Shown: positions 52,433-61,753, counted from the first letter of the stretch. The stretch: DNA of 64,000 bases from Lewinella sp. IMCC34191 (GCF_003390935.1 NZ_QNQZ01000005.1:248001-312000); one strand, 5' to 3'. The notes: generated from the letters alone by a model not told the origin. Numbers and translations: made by a program.

Positions 52433-52497
52433 ACTTAGTGATTTGCGAGTAAACGCCGGTAATCGGCAAAGTTTGTTGGGTGAAAGTAAAACGTACC

Positions 52498-52536
52498 CTT
52501 CCCCGGCGGACGAGCTGCGCTCGGCAGATGGGGAAG
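52498..52536. repeat. CGTCYGCCGA-family palindrome
   Basis: CTTCCCC/GGGGAAG outer stem, with GGCGGACGAGCTGCGCTCGGCAGA inside split as GGCGGACGAG and CTCGGCAGA arms. It is located between the hemB start and the end of the helical-repeat protein gene. Confidence 0.5.
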
Positions 52537-52543
52537 CCAACGC

Positions 52544-54793
52544 TTACCGATCGACGTACCACGCGAAGGTCTTGCACTCCGCGATGAGCTGGTCGTAAAG
52601 GTCCGTGTCGCGGTAGTTATCCCGCAGCAAACCGAAGTAGGTGAACGGCCGCTCCCCGCCCGGCCGGCCGAGCGCGTAGTGGCGGTTGCGTTCGGTCTTG
52701 GCGGCGAAGTAGGCGGCCAGAGCGGCGGATTCCCGGTCGGGGGCGCGGCGCATGGCCCGCTCGAAGTAGTACCGGGGCTGGCCCATCTCGAAGCTTTCCA
52801 GGTTGCCCAGGGGGGCGTAGGGGACCGGGATCACTTCCACGGGCTGCCGGGCGTTAGCGGCGTAGGCGGCGCTGATTCCGGAGCGGTAGGCATCCGCGAA
52901 GGACCAGTTGTAACTGAAGTAGCTCATGCTGTAGAGTGCCTGCCCGATATTGAAGTAGTTGCGGGCCGCAATGGTATCGTTGGTCGTGCGGTCGGCCTCC
53001 TCTTCCAGTTCGTCGAGCCTTTCGAGTAGCTGCACCTTATTGTAGGTGGTCGCGTCGGGCGGGGGCGTGAAATGGACGCGGTCGTTGATCTGCCGGATGA
53101 AGGGCGCGTAGCGGCCGAAGTCGTCGAGGTTGTTCCGGTCGATCCGGCGGTAGATCTCCAGGGCGGCCTTCCACTGTCCCTGCTGCACGTAGTGGTTGCC
53201 CAGCAGATTGTAGATGTGATCGATGGGGTTAGGTCCGATCCGGTCGTTGAGCAGGGCGCGGTCGAAGCGATTGCGGTTCAGGCTGTCGGCCATGCGTTCC
53301 AGGGAGAGGATGGCCTCGATAGAGGGATTCTTCTGAATGGCATCGAAGCCGTAACGGATCAGGTTGGCCTTCGCTTCCTGGCCCGTAAGGCGGTACACGG
53401 CCTGCAGCTTGGAATTGACGAACGGCTGGAAGTCCGGGTAGCGCTGCCGTAAGCCTGGATCGGTGAGCAGGTCGTAGTAGTGCAGCTCCACGGAGTCAGT
53501 GACACGCGTGAGTTCCAGCACCTCCTTTACGTCGTTAAGGATGACGAGTTGCTGCCTGATCGTATCGCTATCCGTGGTGGCGGCCAGCTCGGCGAAGGTC
53601 TCGGAGGCGAAGAAGTAGTCGCCGGCCAGCATTTCCAGGACGCCCCGGGCCAGCTGCCAGAAGTCGCGGTTGTCGGCCTTATTCTCTTCCAGTACCCGAT
53701 TCACGAAGACCTGCAGTTCAATGAGGCGGTCGGTAGACGCGTCGTCGGGCCCGGTGTTTTGGACGCGTTCGGAGAGCAGCTCGGCTTCGAGTTCCTGGAG
53801 CTCGCGCATGGTGAGCAGCTGCAGGGATCGGTTGTTTGGCTCGTAGTCGTAGATATCGCGCATCTCGTCCACCACGATCGCCCGGCCGTTATGGGCCCGC
53901 AGGACGTGGAGCATGGCGCGCTCGTGGTCCGTCTGGGCCAGGAGCAAAGCTTCCCGCCACTCCTCGTTGGTGCGGATCCGGAAGCTGCGGTAGGCGCTCT
54001 CCCGCTTGCTGGGCGTGCGCTCGAAGATGCGGCTGTAGAGGTAGGCCGATTCGGCGTAATTACCCAGGGACTGTAACGCCCCGGCCCGGTGCCCCTCGAT
54101 CCAGTCGTAGATGATGCTCGGGTCGGCATCAATCTTAGGCATCAGGTAATCGTACAGTTCGAGGACGTAGTCGAACTCCTTAAGATAGTGAGCCAGCCGG
54201 ACGAATTGGTAGGCGTAACGCAACCGGACGTAGTGACTTTCTACCCGGGGGAAGGCGTCCACTCCGCGTTTGAGCAGGTCCTCCATCTGGGTGCGATCCG
54301 GGGAAGCCTGTTCGAAAGCATTAGAGGGGGCCGTTACGAAGGGTTCGGCCTGCTTGGCGTAGATCAGGTAGTCGAGTACCTCGTGGCAGTTGGCCTCGAG
54401 GAGGTGGCGGGCGAAGGTGTTGCCCTGGAGCGCCGGTGGCAGGTCGGCCGCCCTGGCTTCCGGCTGGCGGAGCAGGCGACTCAGCTGTTCCAGTTGGTTG
54501 AGGTTGTTGCCGTACACGAGGGCGTCGATGTCCGCCAGGTCGGCTTGGTCGCAGAAGCGCTCGTGCCACTCCGCTACGTTGTCGTCGCGCTGTACGTCAT
54601 TGCCCTGGCCCAGGTCCTCGCGGAAGGTCTGACCAAAGTGGAGAAAAAAGGGAGCCAGCTCGGATTCGAAGCCGACCACCCGGGGGTTGAGGAAGTGGTA
54701 GCTGTCGCCGACCACCGGCATCGCGCACTGGCCGGAGGCGCCAGAGAGAGACAGGCAGGAGAATGCACAGCAAAGGAGGAGCAGGTACTTCAT
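52544..54793 (-). CDS. Large exported helical-repeat (TPR-like) protein
   Basis: A 749-residue protein with a signal peptide (LLLLCCAFSCLSLSGASGQC), possibly a lipoprotein. The mature chain is almost entirely alpha-helical, with TPR-like pairs such as HYVRLRYAYQFVRLAHYLKE, YDYLMPKIDADPSIIYDWIE, NLLGNHYVQQGQWKAALEIY and IAARNYFNIGQALYSMSYFS. There is no T9SS domain or catalytic motif. Probably a scaffold in the periplasm or on the outer membrane. It is divergent from the patatin gene, sharing a 119-bp upstream region that holds a TACCTTTC box (54871-54878). Confidence 0.75.
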   Translation of the reverse strand: MKYLLLLCCAFSCLSLSGASGQCAMPVVGDSYHFLNPRVVGFESELAPFFLHFGQTFREDLGQGNDVQRDDNVAEWHERFCDQADLADIDALVYGNNLNQLEQLSRLLRQPEARAADLPPALQGNTFARHLLEANCHEVLDYLIYAKQAEPFVTAPSNAFEQASPDRTQMEDLLKRGVDAFPRVESHYVRLRYAYQFVRLAHYLKEFDYVLELYDYLMPKIDADPSIIYDWIEGHRAGALQSLGNYAESAYLYSRIFERTPSKRESAYRSFRIRTNEEWREALLLAQTDHERAMLHVLRAHNGRAIVVDEMRDIYDYEPNNRSLQLLTMRELQELEAELLSERVQNTGPDDASTDRLIELQVFVNRVLEENKADNRDFWQLARGVLEMLAGDYFFASETFAELAATTDSDTIRQQLVILNDVKEVLELTRVTDSVELHYYDLLTDPGLRQRYPDFQPFVNSKLQAVYRLTGQEAKANLIRYGFDAIQKNPSIEAILSLERMADSLNRNRFDRALLNDRIGPNPIDHIYNLLGNHYVQQGQWKAALEIYRRIDRNNLDDFGRYAPFIRQINDRVHFTPPPDATTYNKVQLLERLDELEEEADRTTNDTIAARNYFNIGQALYSMSYFSYNWSFADAYRSGISAAYAANARQPVEVIPVPYAPLGNLESFEMGQPRYYFERAMRRAPDRESAALAAYFAAKTERNRHYALGRPGGERPFTYFGLLRDNYRDTDLYDQLIAECKTFAWYVDR

Positions 54794-54912
54794 CGGATGG
54801 CTTGGCCAAAGCTACGGTGGCCGTACCATACGGGGCCCGGCCACTGAAAGGCAAAGTCAGGCAGACCGCTTACCTTTCGGGTAATCGCGGCGATAGGTGC
54901 CGGTATAAGGGA

Positions 54913-57123
54913 ATGAAGACGACAATTACCTTACTGTTCACGATTCTGTTTTTAACCTGCGCTTCGGCGCAAAAAGACCTGCAAGTCGGGCTGGTACTGA
55001 GCGGGGGTGGCGCCAAGGGCTACGCCCACATCGGCGCCCTGCGGGTGATCGAGGAGAGTGGCGTGCGGGTCGATTACATCGGCGGCACGAGCATGGGCGC
55101 GGTGGTCGGCGGACTCTACGCGGCCGGCTACAGTGCCGACCAGCTGGAACAACTCCTGCGCAGCATCGACATCATGGCCGAACTGCAAGACGCCGTGGCC
55201 CGGGAGGACCGCACCATCTACGAAAAGCTGTATAACGAAAAGTACCTGCTGTCCATCTCCATGGAAGATTTCGGGATCCAGCTGCCCACGGCCCTCTCCG
55301 ACGGGCAGCGCGTACACGATCTCTTCGCCAACTGGACGGCCCGGGTGGGGCACATCCAGGACTTCAGCGAATTGCCCATCCCCTTTTTGAGCGTAGCGAC
55401 CGACATCGAGACCGGCGACGCGGTCGTGCTGGAAACCGGTATGCTGGCCGAGGCCATGCGGGCCAGTGCCGCCCTGCCCGGCGTGCTCAGCCCCTACGAA
55501 CTGGACGGACGGCTGCTCACCGACGGCGGCGTCTCCAACAACTACCCGGCCGAGGAGATCAAGGCCAAGGGCATGGATTACGTGCTCGGGGTGAGCGTGG
55601 AATCCGACCCCCTGCGGGCCGAGGAAATTTCCAGCGTAGCCGACCTGATTTTACAGATCGCCTTTTTCCAGGCCAACCGCCGTAACCTGGAACAGTACGA
55701 AGTGACCGACCTCGATATCAAGCCGCAGCTGGACCAGTACAACGTCCTTAGCTTTACGGATATCGACAGCCTGATCGATGCCGGCTACGAGGCCGCGCTG
55801 CTGGAGAAGCCGACGCTTGACTCCCTGGCCGCCGTCCAGCGCTCCGCCGAATCCCGGCGGGACACGACGGACGCGCCGGTACCGGAGTACCTCAACATCG
55901 GGGAGGTGACGATCAACGGCCTCACGGACCTGTCCGACCGCCAGGTGCTCAGCTTCTTCGACGACCAGATCCCGGGCCGCATCAGCTGGGAGGACTTCCG
56001 CTCGGGCCTGGCGGACCTCCACGTCACCGGCCGCTTCGCCAACATCAATTACCGCTGGGAATATCTGGACGAAGCGACGGAGGAGGTCAGCCTCTTCATG
56101 GTCTTCGAGCCGGTACCCGCCTTCGGCCAGCAACTGCGCCTCGGGCTCCACTACGACCCGCTCTATCGGGCCAACCTGCTGCTGAACCTCACGCTGTACG
56201 ACCAGCTGGTCGACAACAGCATGCTGAGCCTGGACCTGATTGCCGGCAACCGCCTCCGCTACCGGCAGGATTACCGCATCAACCGGATTAACGGCTCGGC
56301 CTTCGGCCTGCGCAGTAGCCTGGACTACGCCGACGTGGGCTTCGACGTGGCCGAACTCCCCTTCGAGGACCTCGGCGTCACCCTGGAACGGGTCGACTTT
56401 CGCTTCAACGACTGGAACGCCGAGGCCTACTGGGACTTCCGGCAAACGTCCAACAGCTTCACCGGTATCGCGGCGGGCGTGAAGTACTACCAGACCTCCT
56501 CGGACCAGCTGGAATCCGCCGATACGTCCAGCCTCTTCACGCTCAGCGACGATATGTACTTCGTATCCCGGCTGTACTTCATCTACGATAAACTGAACCA
56601 ACCGCACTTTCCCATGCGCGGCTTCAGCATCAACGGCACGACACGGGCGATCCACCCCTTTACGGACACCGACCACCGCTGGGCCTTCAACGCCGACCTC
56701 GACTTCCTGGGCATGCTGCCGCTAGGTGAAAAGCAGTCCGTCGGGCTGGAGATGAGCGCGGGGGGCTTTCTGGACGCTACCGCCCTACCGTACCGCTACT
56801 ATCTGGGGGGCATCAATTGGAACCTGCTGAACAACTTCAAGCGATTCCCGGGGCTCGATATCGGGGAGGCTTCCGGCAGCCGGCTGCTGTTGGCCGAGCT
56901 CTTCTGGCGGCAACGGCTGTTCACCAATCACTACCTACACGTGGGTGGGCGTACGGCCCTCATCGAGAACCCGGAAAACTTCCCCAGCTCCATCGGGACC
57001 GGCTGGATAAAGGGGGCCGTGATCGGCTACGGACTGAGTACGCCGCTGGGCCCGATCGAGCTGACCTACGGCCTGACGGACAGCGGCGGGGGCCTCTTTT
57101 TCTACCTCGGCCACTGGTTTTAG
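54913..57123 (+). CDS. Patatin-POTRA-barrel protein (PlpD-like, type Vd)
   Basis: A 736-residue outer-membrane phospholipase-like protein. A signal peptide (LFTILFLTCASAQ) is followed by a patatin domain: oxyanion GGGAKG, nucleophile Ser in GGTSMGAVVGG and the Asp in LLTDGGVSNNYP, giving a Ser-Asp dyad. Around residues 320-400 is a POTRA-like domain (INGLTDLSDRQVLSFFDDQ, LHVTGRFANINYRWEY), and the rest is an Omp85/BamA-type 16-strand barrel ending YLGHWF. This domain order defines type Vd secretion proteins such as PlpD. ATG 54913 is chosen because the signal peptide starts there. Confidence 0.92.
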   Translation: MKTTITLLFTILFLTCASAQKDLQVGLVLSGGGAKGYAHIGALRVIEESGVRVDYIGGTSMGAVVGGLYAAGYSADQLEQLLRSIDIMAELQDAVAREDRTIYEKLYNEKYLLSISMEDFGIQLPTALSDGQRVHDLFANWTARVGHIQDFSELPIPFLSVATDIETGDAVVLETGMLAEAMRASAALPGVLSPYELDGRLLTDGGVSNNYPAEEIKAKGMDYVLGVSVESDPLRAEEISSVADLILQIAFFQANRRNLEQYEVTDLDIKPQLDQYNVLSFTDIDSLIDAGYEAALLEKPTLDSLAAVQRSAESRRDTTDAPVPEYLNIGEVTINGLTDLSDRQVLSFFDDQIPGRISWEDFRSGLADLHVTGRFANINYRWEYLDEATEEVSLFMVFEPVPAFGQQLRLGLHYDPLYRANLLLNLTLYDQLVDNSMLSLDLIAGNRLRYRQDYRINRINGSAFGLRSSLDYADVGFDVAELPFEDLGVTLERVDFRFNDWNAEAYWDFRQTSNSFTGIAAGVKYYQTSSDQLESADTSSLFTLSDDMYFVSRLYFIYDKLNQPHFPMRGFSINGTTRAIHPFTDTDHRWAFNADLDFLGMLPLGEKQSVGLEMSAGGFLDATALPYRYYLGGINWNLLNNFKRFPGLDIGEASGSRLLLAELFWRQRLFTNHYLHVGGRTALIENPENFPSSIGTGWIKGAVIGYGLSTPLGPIELTYGLTDSGGGLFFYLGHWF

Positions 57124-57157
57124 GGAACCTTCATCTGGTGCATTTCCTTGTATCCCC

Positions 57158-57997
57158 ATGAAAGACTTCAAGGGAAAAGTGGTGGTCGTCACCGGCGCCG
57201 GCTCGGGTATCGGTCGGGAATTGGCCTGGCAGTTGGCGGCCCGGGGCGCCGTGCTCGCCATCAACGACGTGAAGGGCGAACCCCTGGCGGAGACCTGGGC
57301 GGAATTGCCCGAGCGTACGCGGGGCCTGCAGCGGGTCTTCGACGTCGGTGACCGCCAGGCCATGCAGGACTTCGCTAACGCCGTCAAAGATGGTTTGGGG
57401 CGGGTGGATGTCGTCATCAATAACGCCGGCTTCAGCGTCCGCCAACAACCGGTGGCCTATAGCCGGATCGAGGACTTCGAGCGGACGCTACGGGTCAATC
57501 TCTGGGGCGTCATTTACGGGAGCCTGGCCTTCCTGCCCTACCTGCGGGAGCAGCCGGAGGCGAGCCTGGTCAACGTCAGCAGCGTGTTCGGCCTGTTTGC
57601 CTTCCCCGGTTCCGGGCCGTACAACGTCAGCAAATTCGGCGTGCGCGGCTTCACCGAGACGCTGCGGGTGGAAATGGGCAAGCTGATGCACATCTGCTGC
57701 GTCCACCCCGGCGGCATTGCCACCAATATTCACCGCAACGTCGAGATCGAAGATCCGCAGGAGCGGGAACAGTTCCTCCGCAACTTCGAGCGGCAGGCCA
57801 AGACGACCGCCTGGGAGGCCGCGCGGCAGATCATCCGCGGCATCGAACGGGAGCAGCCCCGCGTACTGATCGGCCGGGACGCGTACTGGATCGACAAAAT
57901 CACGCGCCTGCTGCCGGGGCGCTACGAGCGGGTGCTGGCGAGGTGGTTTCAGCCGGAGAAGTTTCTGGCGCGGCGGCCGGATCAGCCTTCCGGCTGA
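57158..57997 (+). CDS. SDR family oxidoreductase
   Basis: A 279-residue short-chain dehydrogenase. GAGSGIG is the cofactor loop, with Asp in AINDVKGE suggesting NAD(H) preference; NNAG, the catalytic Ser in NVSSVFG, and YNVSKFGVRGFTE with Tyr and Lys are all present. The C-terminal extension (RQIIRGIEREQPRVLIGRDA, then LPGRYERVLARWF) is typical of SDRs acting on lipids or sterol-like substrates; the true substrate is unknown. It starts 34 bp after the patatin gene and overlaps the convergent nucleotidyltransferase gene by 16 bases. Confidence 0.88.
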   Translation: MKDFKGKVVVVTGAGSGIGRELAWQLAARGAVLAINDVKGEPLAETWAELPERTRGLQRVFDVGDRQAMQDFANAVKDGLGRVDVVINNAGFSVRQQPVAYSRIEDFERTLRVNLWGVIYGSLAFLPYLREQPEASLVNVSSVFGLFAFPGSGPYNVSKFGVRGFTETLRVEMGKLMHICCVHPGGIATNIHRNVEIEDPQEREQFLRNFERQAKTTAWEAARQIIRGIEREQPRVLIGRDAYWIDKITRLLPGRYERVLARWFQPEKFLARRPDQPSG

Positions 57998-59052
57998 TAC
58001 AGTCGCCTCCGGAGTCCGACCAGTCGTCGGTTCAACCAGTGGGGGTCGATCCGTTCGGGGAGGTCACTGGCCTCCGCCGCACGGCTGAGTTGCTCGACCC
58101 GGTCATCGGCCATCCGCAGTACCTCGCTCAGGGGATAGTCACCGGCTTTGACGGCCAGTAAAAACGATCGATTGGGGCGGCGGACGTTCAGGTGGCCGGT
58201 GGTAAATATTTCGGTCGCCATTTCGAGCAGCCGGATCGTATGCATCATATTTTTAGCGTCGTAGCCCTGCCCGTGGGCCAGCGTACCGCGGTAGCGTTCG
58301 TCGTTACGGTCGCGCTCCCAGGCACGGTACTCCCGGTAGTCGCGGCAGTAGGTCGAATAGGCATCCTGCCCGAAGGACAGATAGGCTACGGGCGCTTCTC
58401 CCTTCGGCACGTCGGTGACCGCGACGGCGTTCGCGTTTTCGCTGCGGGTAATGCCGGCGGCCCAGCCCGCTCCCCGGTCGTAGTACAGGGCGTACAGGTC
58501 ACGGGCGTGGTTCACGCCGGCCAGGGCAAGTTCCGTCAACGGCACGCCCCGCTCCTGGGCCCACTCGCGCAGCGGGCGGCTGCGCCCCCGTTCGATGACG
58601 TAGCAGAAGTCTTCCACTCCCTTCCGCCCGGGGGCTACGGGGTTACGCACCTTCTTATTCAATCCCTTAGCTTTCCGGATCTGGGTAATGGCGTAACCGG
58701 CGAAGGTGTCCCGACACGCCTTGGTCAGAAACTCCTCCGCCCGCAGGCCTTCCAGCAGCGGATGGCGGTACAGGACATCCTCGCCGGTAGTACCCAGCAG
58801 CTCCAGCGCGGTAGGGTTGGCCTTTCCGAGCAGCTCGAAGAAGCGACCGAGCTCGTAGTAGGTCCGGTCGTTTCGTGCGTCGGCCAGCTGCGTGGGGTGA
58901 TTCAATCCCAGCAAGCTTTCCATCCGCACGCCGAACACCCCGCGGTAGTCTTCGTCGGACCGTTCCGAGGCCAGGCCGTAGGCATGACTGCCGCTCCGGC
59001 AGTGGAGCAACAAGTGATGCCCCTCGATGATGTCCCCGGTGGTCGGATTCAT
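57982..59052 (-). CDS. Polymerase-beta-type nucleotidyltransferase (YcgL/COG3541-like), second of pair
   Basis: A 356-residue protein. HCRSGSHAYGLASERSDEDYRG has the nucleotidyltransferase GS...DxD pattern and the AYGLxxxxSDxDxRG form of the COG3541 group. Further segments are LGRFFELLGKANPTALELL, KACRDTFAGYAITQIRKAK and NMMHTIRLLEMATEIFTTG. It overlaps the upstream paralogue by four bases (ATGA), so the two are translationally coupled. The biological substrate of the group is not established; links to RNA repair or modification have been suggested for related families. Confidence 0.85.
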   Translation of the reverse strand: MNPTTGDIIEGHHLLLHCRSGSHAYGLASERSDEDYRGVFGVRMESLLGLNHPTQLADARNDRTYYELGRFFELLGKANPTALELLGTTGEDVLYRHPLLEGLRAEEFLTKACRDTFAGYAITQIRKAKGLNKKVRNPVAPGRKGVEDFCYVIERGRSRPLREWAQERGVPLTELALAGVNHARDLYALYYDRGAGWAAGITRSENANAVAVTDVPKGEAPVAYLSFGQDAYSTYCRDYREYRAWERDRNDERYRGTLAHGQGYDAKNMMHTIRLLEMATEIFTTGHLNVRRPNRSFLLAVKAGDYPLSEVLRMADDRVEQLSRAAEASDLPERIDPHWLNRRLVGLRRRLYQPEG

Positions 59053-59816
59053 GCGATCAGGTTTCGAAAGAAGGCATCCCCCCGCGCGGCATCGCGCATC
59101 TCGTCGGCCAGCGATTCTGATCGGGTCGACAGGCTCTCGGAGAGGGATGAAAAATAACTCGCCAGGGAGTCCGGCAGGGGGGCAACTGCCCGTTCCACCA
59201 GGCCGGCCTTCCGGTCGACGAAGGCGCGCAGATCGGTAACCACCCGCTCATCGGTGACCTCCGGGATCAGCTTTTCCAGCTCGACGGGTGGCCGACGTAG
59301 ATGTGCGGCGGTATACGCCGCGGCCAGAATGGATCGCATATAGTAGCAGGCCTTCTTGACGTTCCACCGTCCGTCCTCCTTTTCCCCGGCGGTACGCGCG
59401 CCCCGGGCAATTCCGAGGTAGTGGTGTACGGTCCGGCGGGGCCGGAAATAGTGATCGGCCAGCGCCCGGCAGGGGGTTAGGAAATCGCCCGCTTCGTGGT
59501 AGACGATCGGGGAGTTCAGCCATTCCAGGCAATTTGGATTACTAGCTGTCGTGTGCTTCAAAAACTTGCGGATGTCCCAACCGGCCAGGTCGAGTTCCCC
59601 GTGCCGTTCCATGATGGGCCCGATCTGATCCTTTCCCGGCTGCAGCCGCAGGTACCACGGTGCTGGATGGCGGTAAACGAACCGGACGTCGTAGTCGCTG
59701 TCCGGGGACGCCAGCCCCCAGGCCCGGCTACCGCTTTCGCAGGCGTACAGGACCTGTACGCCATGGTGGGCGGCGGCGCGCAGGAGAGAGGCGGTCCGGG
59801 TTTCGGGGGTAATCAT
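59049..59816 (-). CDS. Polymerase-beta-type nucleotidyltransferase (YcgL/COG3541-like), first of pair
   Basis: A 255-residue paralogue. ACESGSRAWGLASPDSDYDVR holds GS and the DxD metal pair (SDYDV). Later segments DLAGWDIRKFLKHTTASNPN and CLEWLNSPIVYH, and the helical C-terminal half (WNVKKACYYMRSILAAAYTA), match the same family. It is about 100 residues shorter than the downstream gene. ATG 59816 is chosen; an open frame continues upstream but lacks family residues. The tandem overlap suggests the two products act together, perhaps as a heteromer; this is inference. Confidence 0.85.
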   Translation of the reverse strand: MITPETRTASLLRAAAHHGVQVLYACESGSRAWGLASPDSDYDVRFVYRHPAPWYLRLQPGKDQIGPIMERHGELDLAGWDIRKFLKHTTASNPNCLEWLNSPIVYHEAGDFLTPCRALADHYFRPRRTVHHYLGIARGARTAGEKEDGRWNVKKACYYMRSILAAAYTAAHLRRPPVELEKLIPEVTDERVVTDLRAFVDRKAGLVERAVAPLPDSLASYFSSLSESLSTRSESLADEMRDAARGDAFFRNLIA

Positions 59817-59877
59817 GCGTACGTAACGAATCAGTGAATGGAGGAAGTTCCCGGGGGCCTCAAACATCCGATGTCGA

Positions 59878-60570
59878 TCACCCTTCCCCTACCCCTTTCT
59901 CCGTATAGTACCGGCACCGCTCCCGCACGATACACTTTCCACAGCGCGGGTTCGAGTACACGCAAACCCGTTGCCCGTGCTTAAAGAGAAGTTTATGGAA
60001 GTTCAGTAACTCATCCGCGTCGGCGGGAAGGATGTCCAACAGCGCACCGTGCGACTTCGCCTGGCTGATCTTCGCCGGCAAAATGCCGAAGCGGGTACTC
60101 ACCCGGTGCACGTGGGTATCGACGGGCAGGACCGGCCGCCGCAGGGAGAAAAGCAGCACGAAGGTGGCCGTCTTAAAGCCCACCCCGGGAAGCTCCATCA
60201 GCAGTGCCTGCGCCTCCTCCACCGGCATTGCCGATAGTACCCGATCGAGGTCGTTTCCGTAGGTTTCGATGACGTGGGTCAGAATTTCCTTGATTCGCGG
60301 TGCCTTGATCTCCGGCCAGCGCGAGGTCTGGATGCACGCTTCGATGCCCTCGACCGGCGCGGCCGCCACGCCCGCCCAGTCGCCGTAGGTCTCCAGGAGC
60401 TTATCGTAGGCGGCTTTCTCGTCGGCGTAGTTCGTCCGCTGGCTCAGCGTAGTCGCCACCAGTTGATCGATGGCCGATTTGGTACTGTAGCGGGTTTGCC
60501 GGCCGTACTCCGCTTGCAGGGTGTCGACGAGGTAATCAAGCTGGGACGGGGTGTCGGGCATGGTCTGCAC
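59878..60570 (-). CDS. nth: Endonuclease III-type DNA glycosylase/AP lyase
   Basis: A 230-residue base-excision repair enzyme removing oxidised pyrimidines. The helix-hairpin-helix LMELPGVGFKTATFVLLF keeps the catalytic Lys, the catalytic Asp is in VDTHVHRVSTRFG, and a [4Fe-4S] loop CVYSNPRCGKCIVRERC (spacing 6, 2, 5) sits near the C-terminus. Length is slightly longer than E. coli Nth. It lies 61 bases upstream of the paired nucleotidyltransferases on the same strand, so co-transcription is possible. Confidence 0.93.
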   Translation of the reverse strand: MQTMPDTPSQLDYLVDTLQAEYGRQTRYSTKSAIDQLVATTLSQRTNYADEKAAYDKLLETYGDWAGVAAAPVEGIEACIQTSRWPEIKAPRIKEILTHVIETYGNDLDRVLSAMPVEEAQALLMELPGVGFKTATFVLLFSLRRPVLPVDTHVHRVSTRFGILPAKISQAKSHGALLDILPADADELLNFHKLLFKHGQRVCVYSNPRCGKCIVRERCRYYTEKGVGEG

Positions 60571-60778
60571 AATATGCTTAAAAGCCGGACAATAAGTAGA
60601 CTCGTTAGTTGTAGAAATGAGCTCTTTGTCGATAGATTTTTCATAGAACAGTCATATGGCTGTTGAAAGTTTGAATGTCCGACTAAGTCATGATTTTGTA
60701 CGATCTAACGGCTCCGCTAAACGCCGTGCCATTTTTTGCCTGGGATGGACGATTAAGCCTCTATGGTGAGGCGTGTTT
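60571..60778. other. Intergenic region at a composition change
   Basis: No gene is seen. Base composition drops from GC-rich to AT-rich across this stretch, marking the left edge of the AT-rich S41 peptidase gene. Confidence 0.4.
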
Positions 60779-61753
60779 TCATTCATTTAATGCCTCTTTA
60801 GCTAATTGATATGCCGTGTCTAAAGCATCTACAGATTTCACATTTATGTGAGGCTCAACTCCTTTCCCTTCCCAGTTAGTTTTTGTGATCGGGTTAATAG
60901 CTCTTCCCGTTGGTATCCATGCTATAAAATCGCCATAAACAACGAATTCTTCGCCGAAATTTGCTGCTCCTGCGGAGGTTTCTCCGATTATTTTAGCACG
61001 CTTCAAATGTTTCAAATCGTATGCAAATTCCTCGCCTGCTGAAATAGTTTTTTCATTAATAAGCACATATACTGGAATATCGGGCATTCTACTTCCCTCT
61101 ACGTATGGCAAGGTCCATAATTGAGTTGTTTCATCTCCTTCTTTATGATAGAAATTATTTAAACGGACTGGTTTTTCTGAATATAAATAGCTTATCAATA
61201 ATTGTATCATTGAATCGTCACCCCCCATATTATCTCTCAAATCGACAATCAGAGCATCGGAATTTGACAAAAATTGCATGGCTGAAGATGCCGTTTTTCC
61301 TGCGTATTTTGTTGGTGCAAAACCACCTAATTTAAGATACCCTACATTACCTTCCATAATTTTCAACTCCTCAAATCCGTAATTGAATTTTCTTACTCTG
61401 TCATTGATTCTGTTGAATTCTTCAGTAGGGTCTTCTTTTGGCTCTCTTAGCCTTGATGCCATTACTTCATTGTAGGAGACTCCTATATGTTTGTCCTTGC
61501 TAACCATATACAAATGGTTTTTTAGGGAGTCAGCAAAAATATTCTTATCGACAATATGGTCGTACTCTCCAACTTGCCATCTCTTTAGCAGATCTGCTTC
61601 CATGGAAAGGGCAATGTCTGGGAAAACATATTTATCTTTTAAATGGAAGCTAATAGCGTCAATAATGTGTCTTTTTGATTCATTAGTTAGGTTTTGAGCC
61701 TCGACTTTCACCGTTGAAGACAGAATTATTAGTAAGACTATTAGTTGTTTCAT
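60779..61753 (-). CDS. S41-family secreted peptidase
   Basis: A 324-residue exported protease with a signal peptide (LIVLLIILSSTVKVEAQ). The S41 (tail-specific/IRBP-like) domain shows VGYLKLGGFAP, DALIVDLRDNMGGDDSMIQL and YVLINEKTISAGEEFAYDL, with the likely nucleophile Ser in TISAGEEF; there is no PDZ domain. The gene is markedly AT-rich with many AAA, ATT and TTA codons, unlike every neighbour, which suggests recent acquisition from a lower-GC Bacteroidota. Stand-alone S41 proteins of this shape are often uncharacterised peptidases. Confidence 0.88.
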   Translation of the reverse strand: MKQLIVLLIILSSTVKVEAQNLTNESKRHIIDAISFHLKDKYVFPDIALSMEADLLKRWQVGEYDHIVDKNIFADSLKNHLYMVSKDKHIGVSYNEVMASRLREPKEDPTEEFNRINDRVRKFNYGFEELKIMEGNVGYLKLGGFAPTKYAGKTASSAMQFLSNSDALIVDLRDNMGGDDSMIQLLISYLYSEKPVRLNNFYHKEGDETTQLWTLPYVEGSRMPDIPVYVLINEKTISAGEEFAYDLKHLKRAKIIGETSAGAANFGEEFVVYGDFIAWIPTGRAINPITKTNWEGKGVEPHINVKSVDALDTAYQLAKEALNE

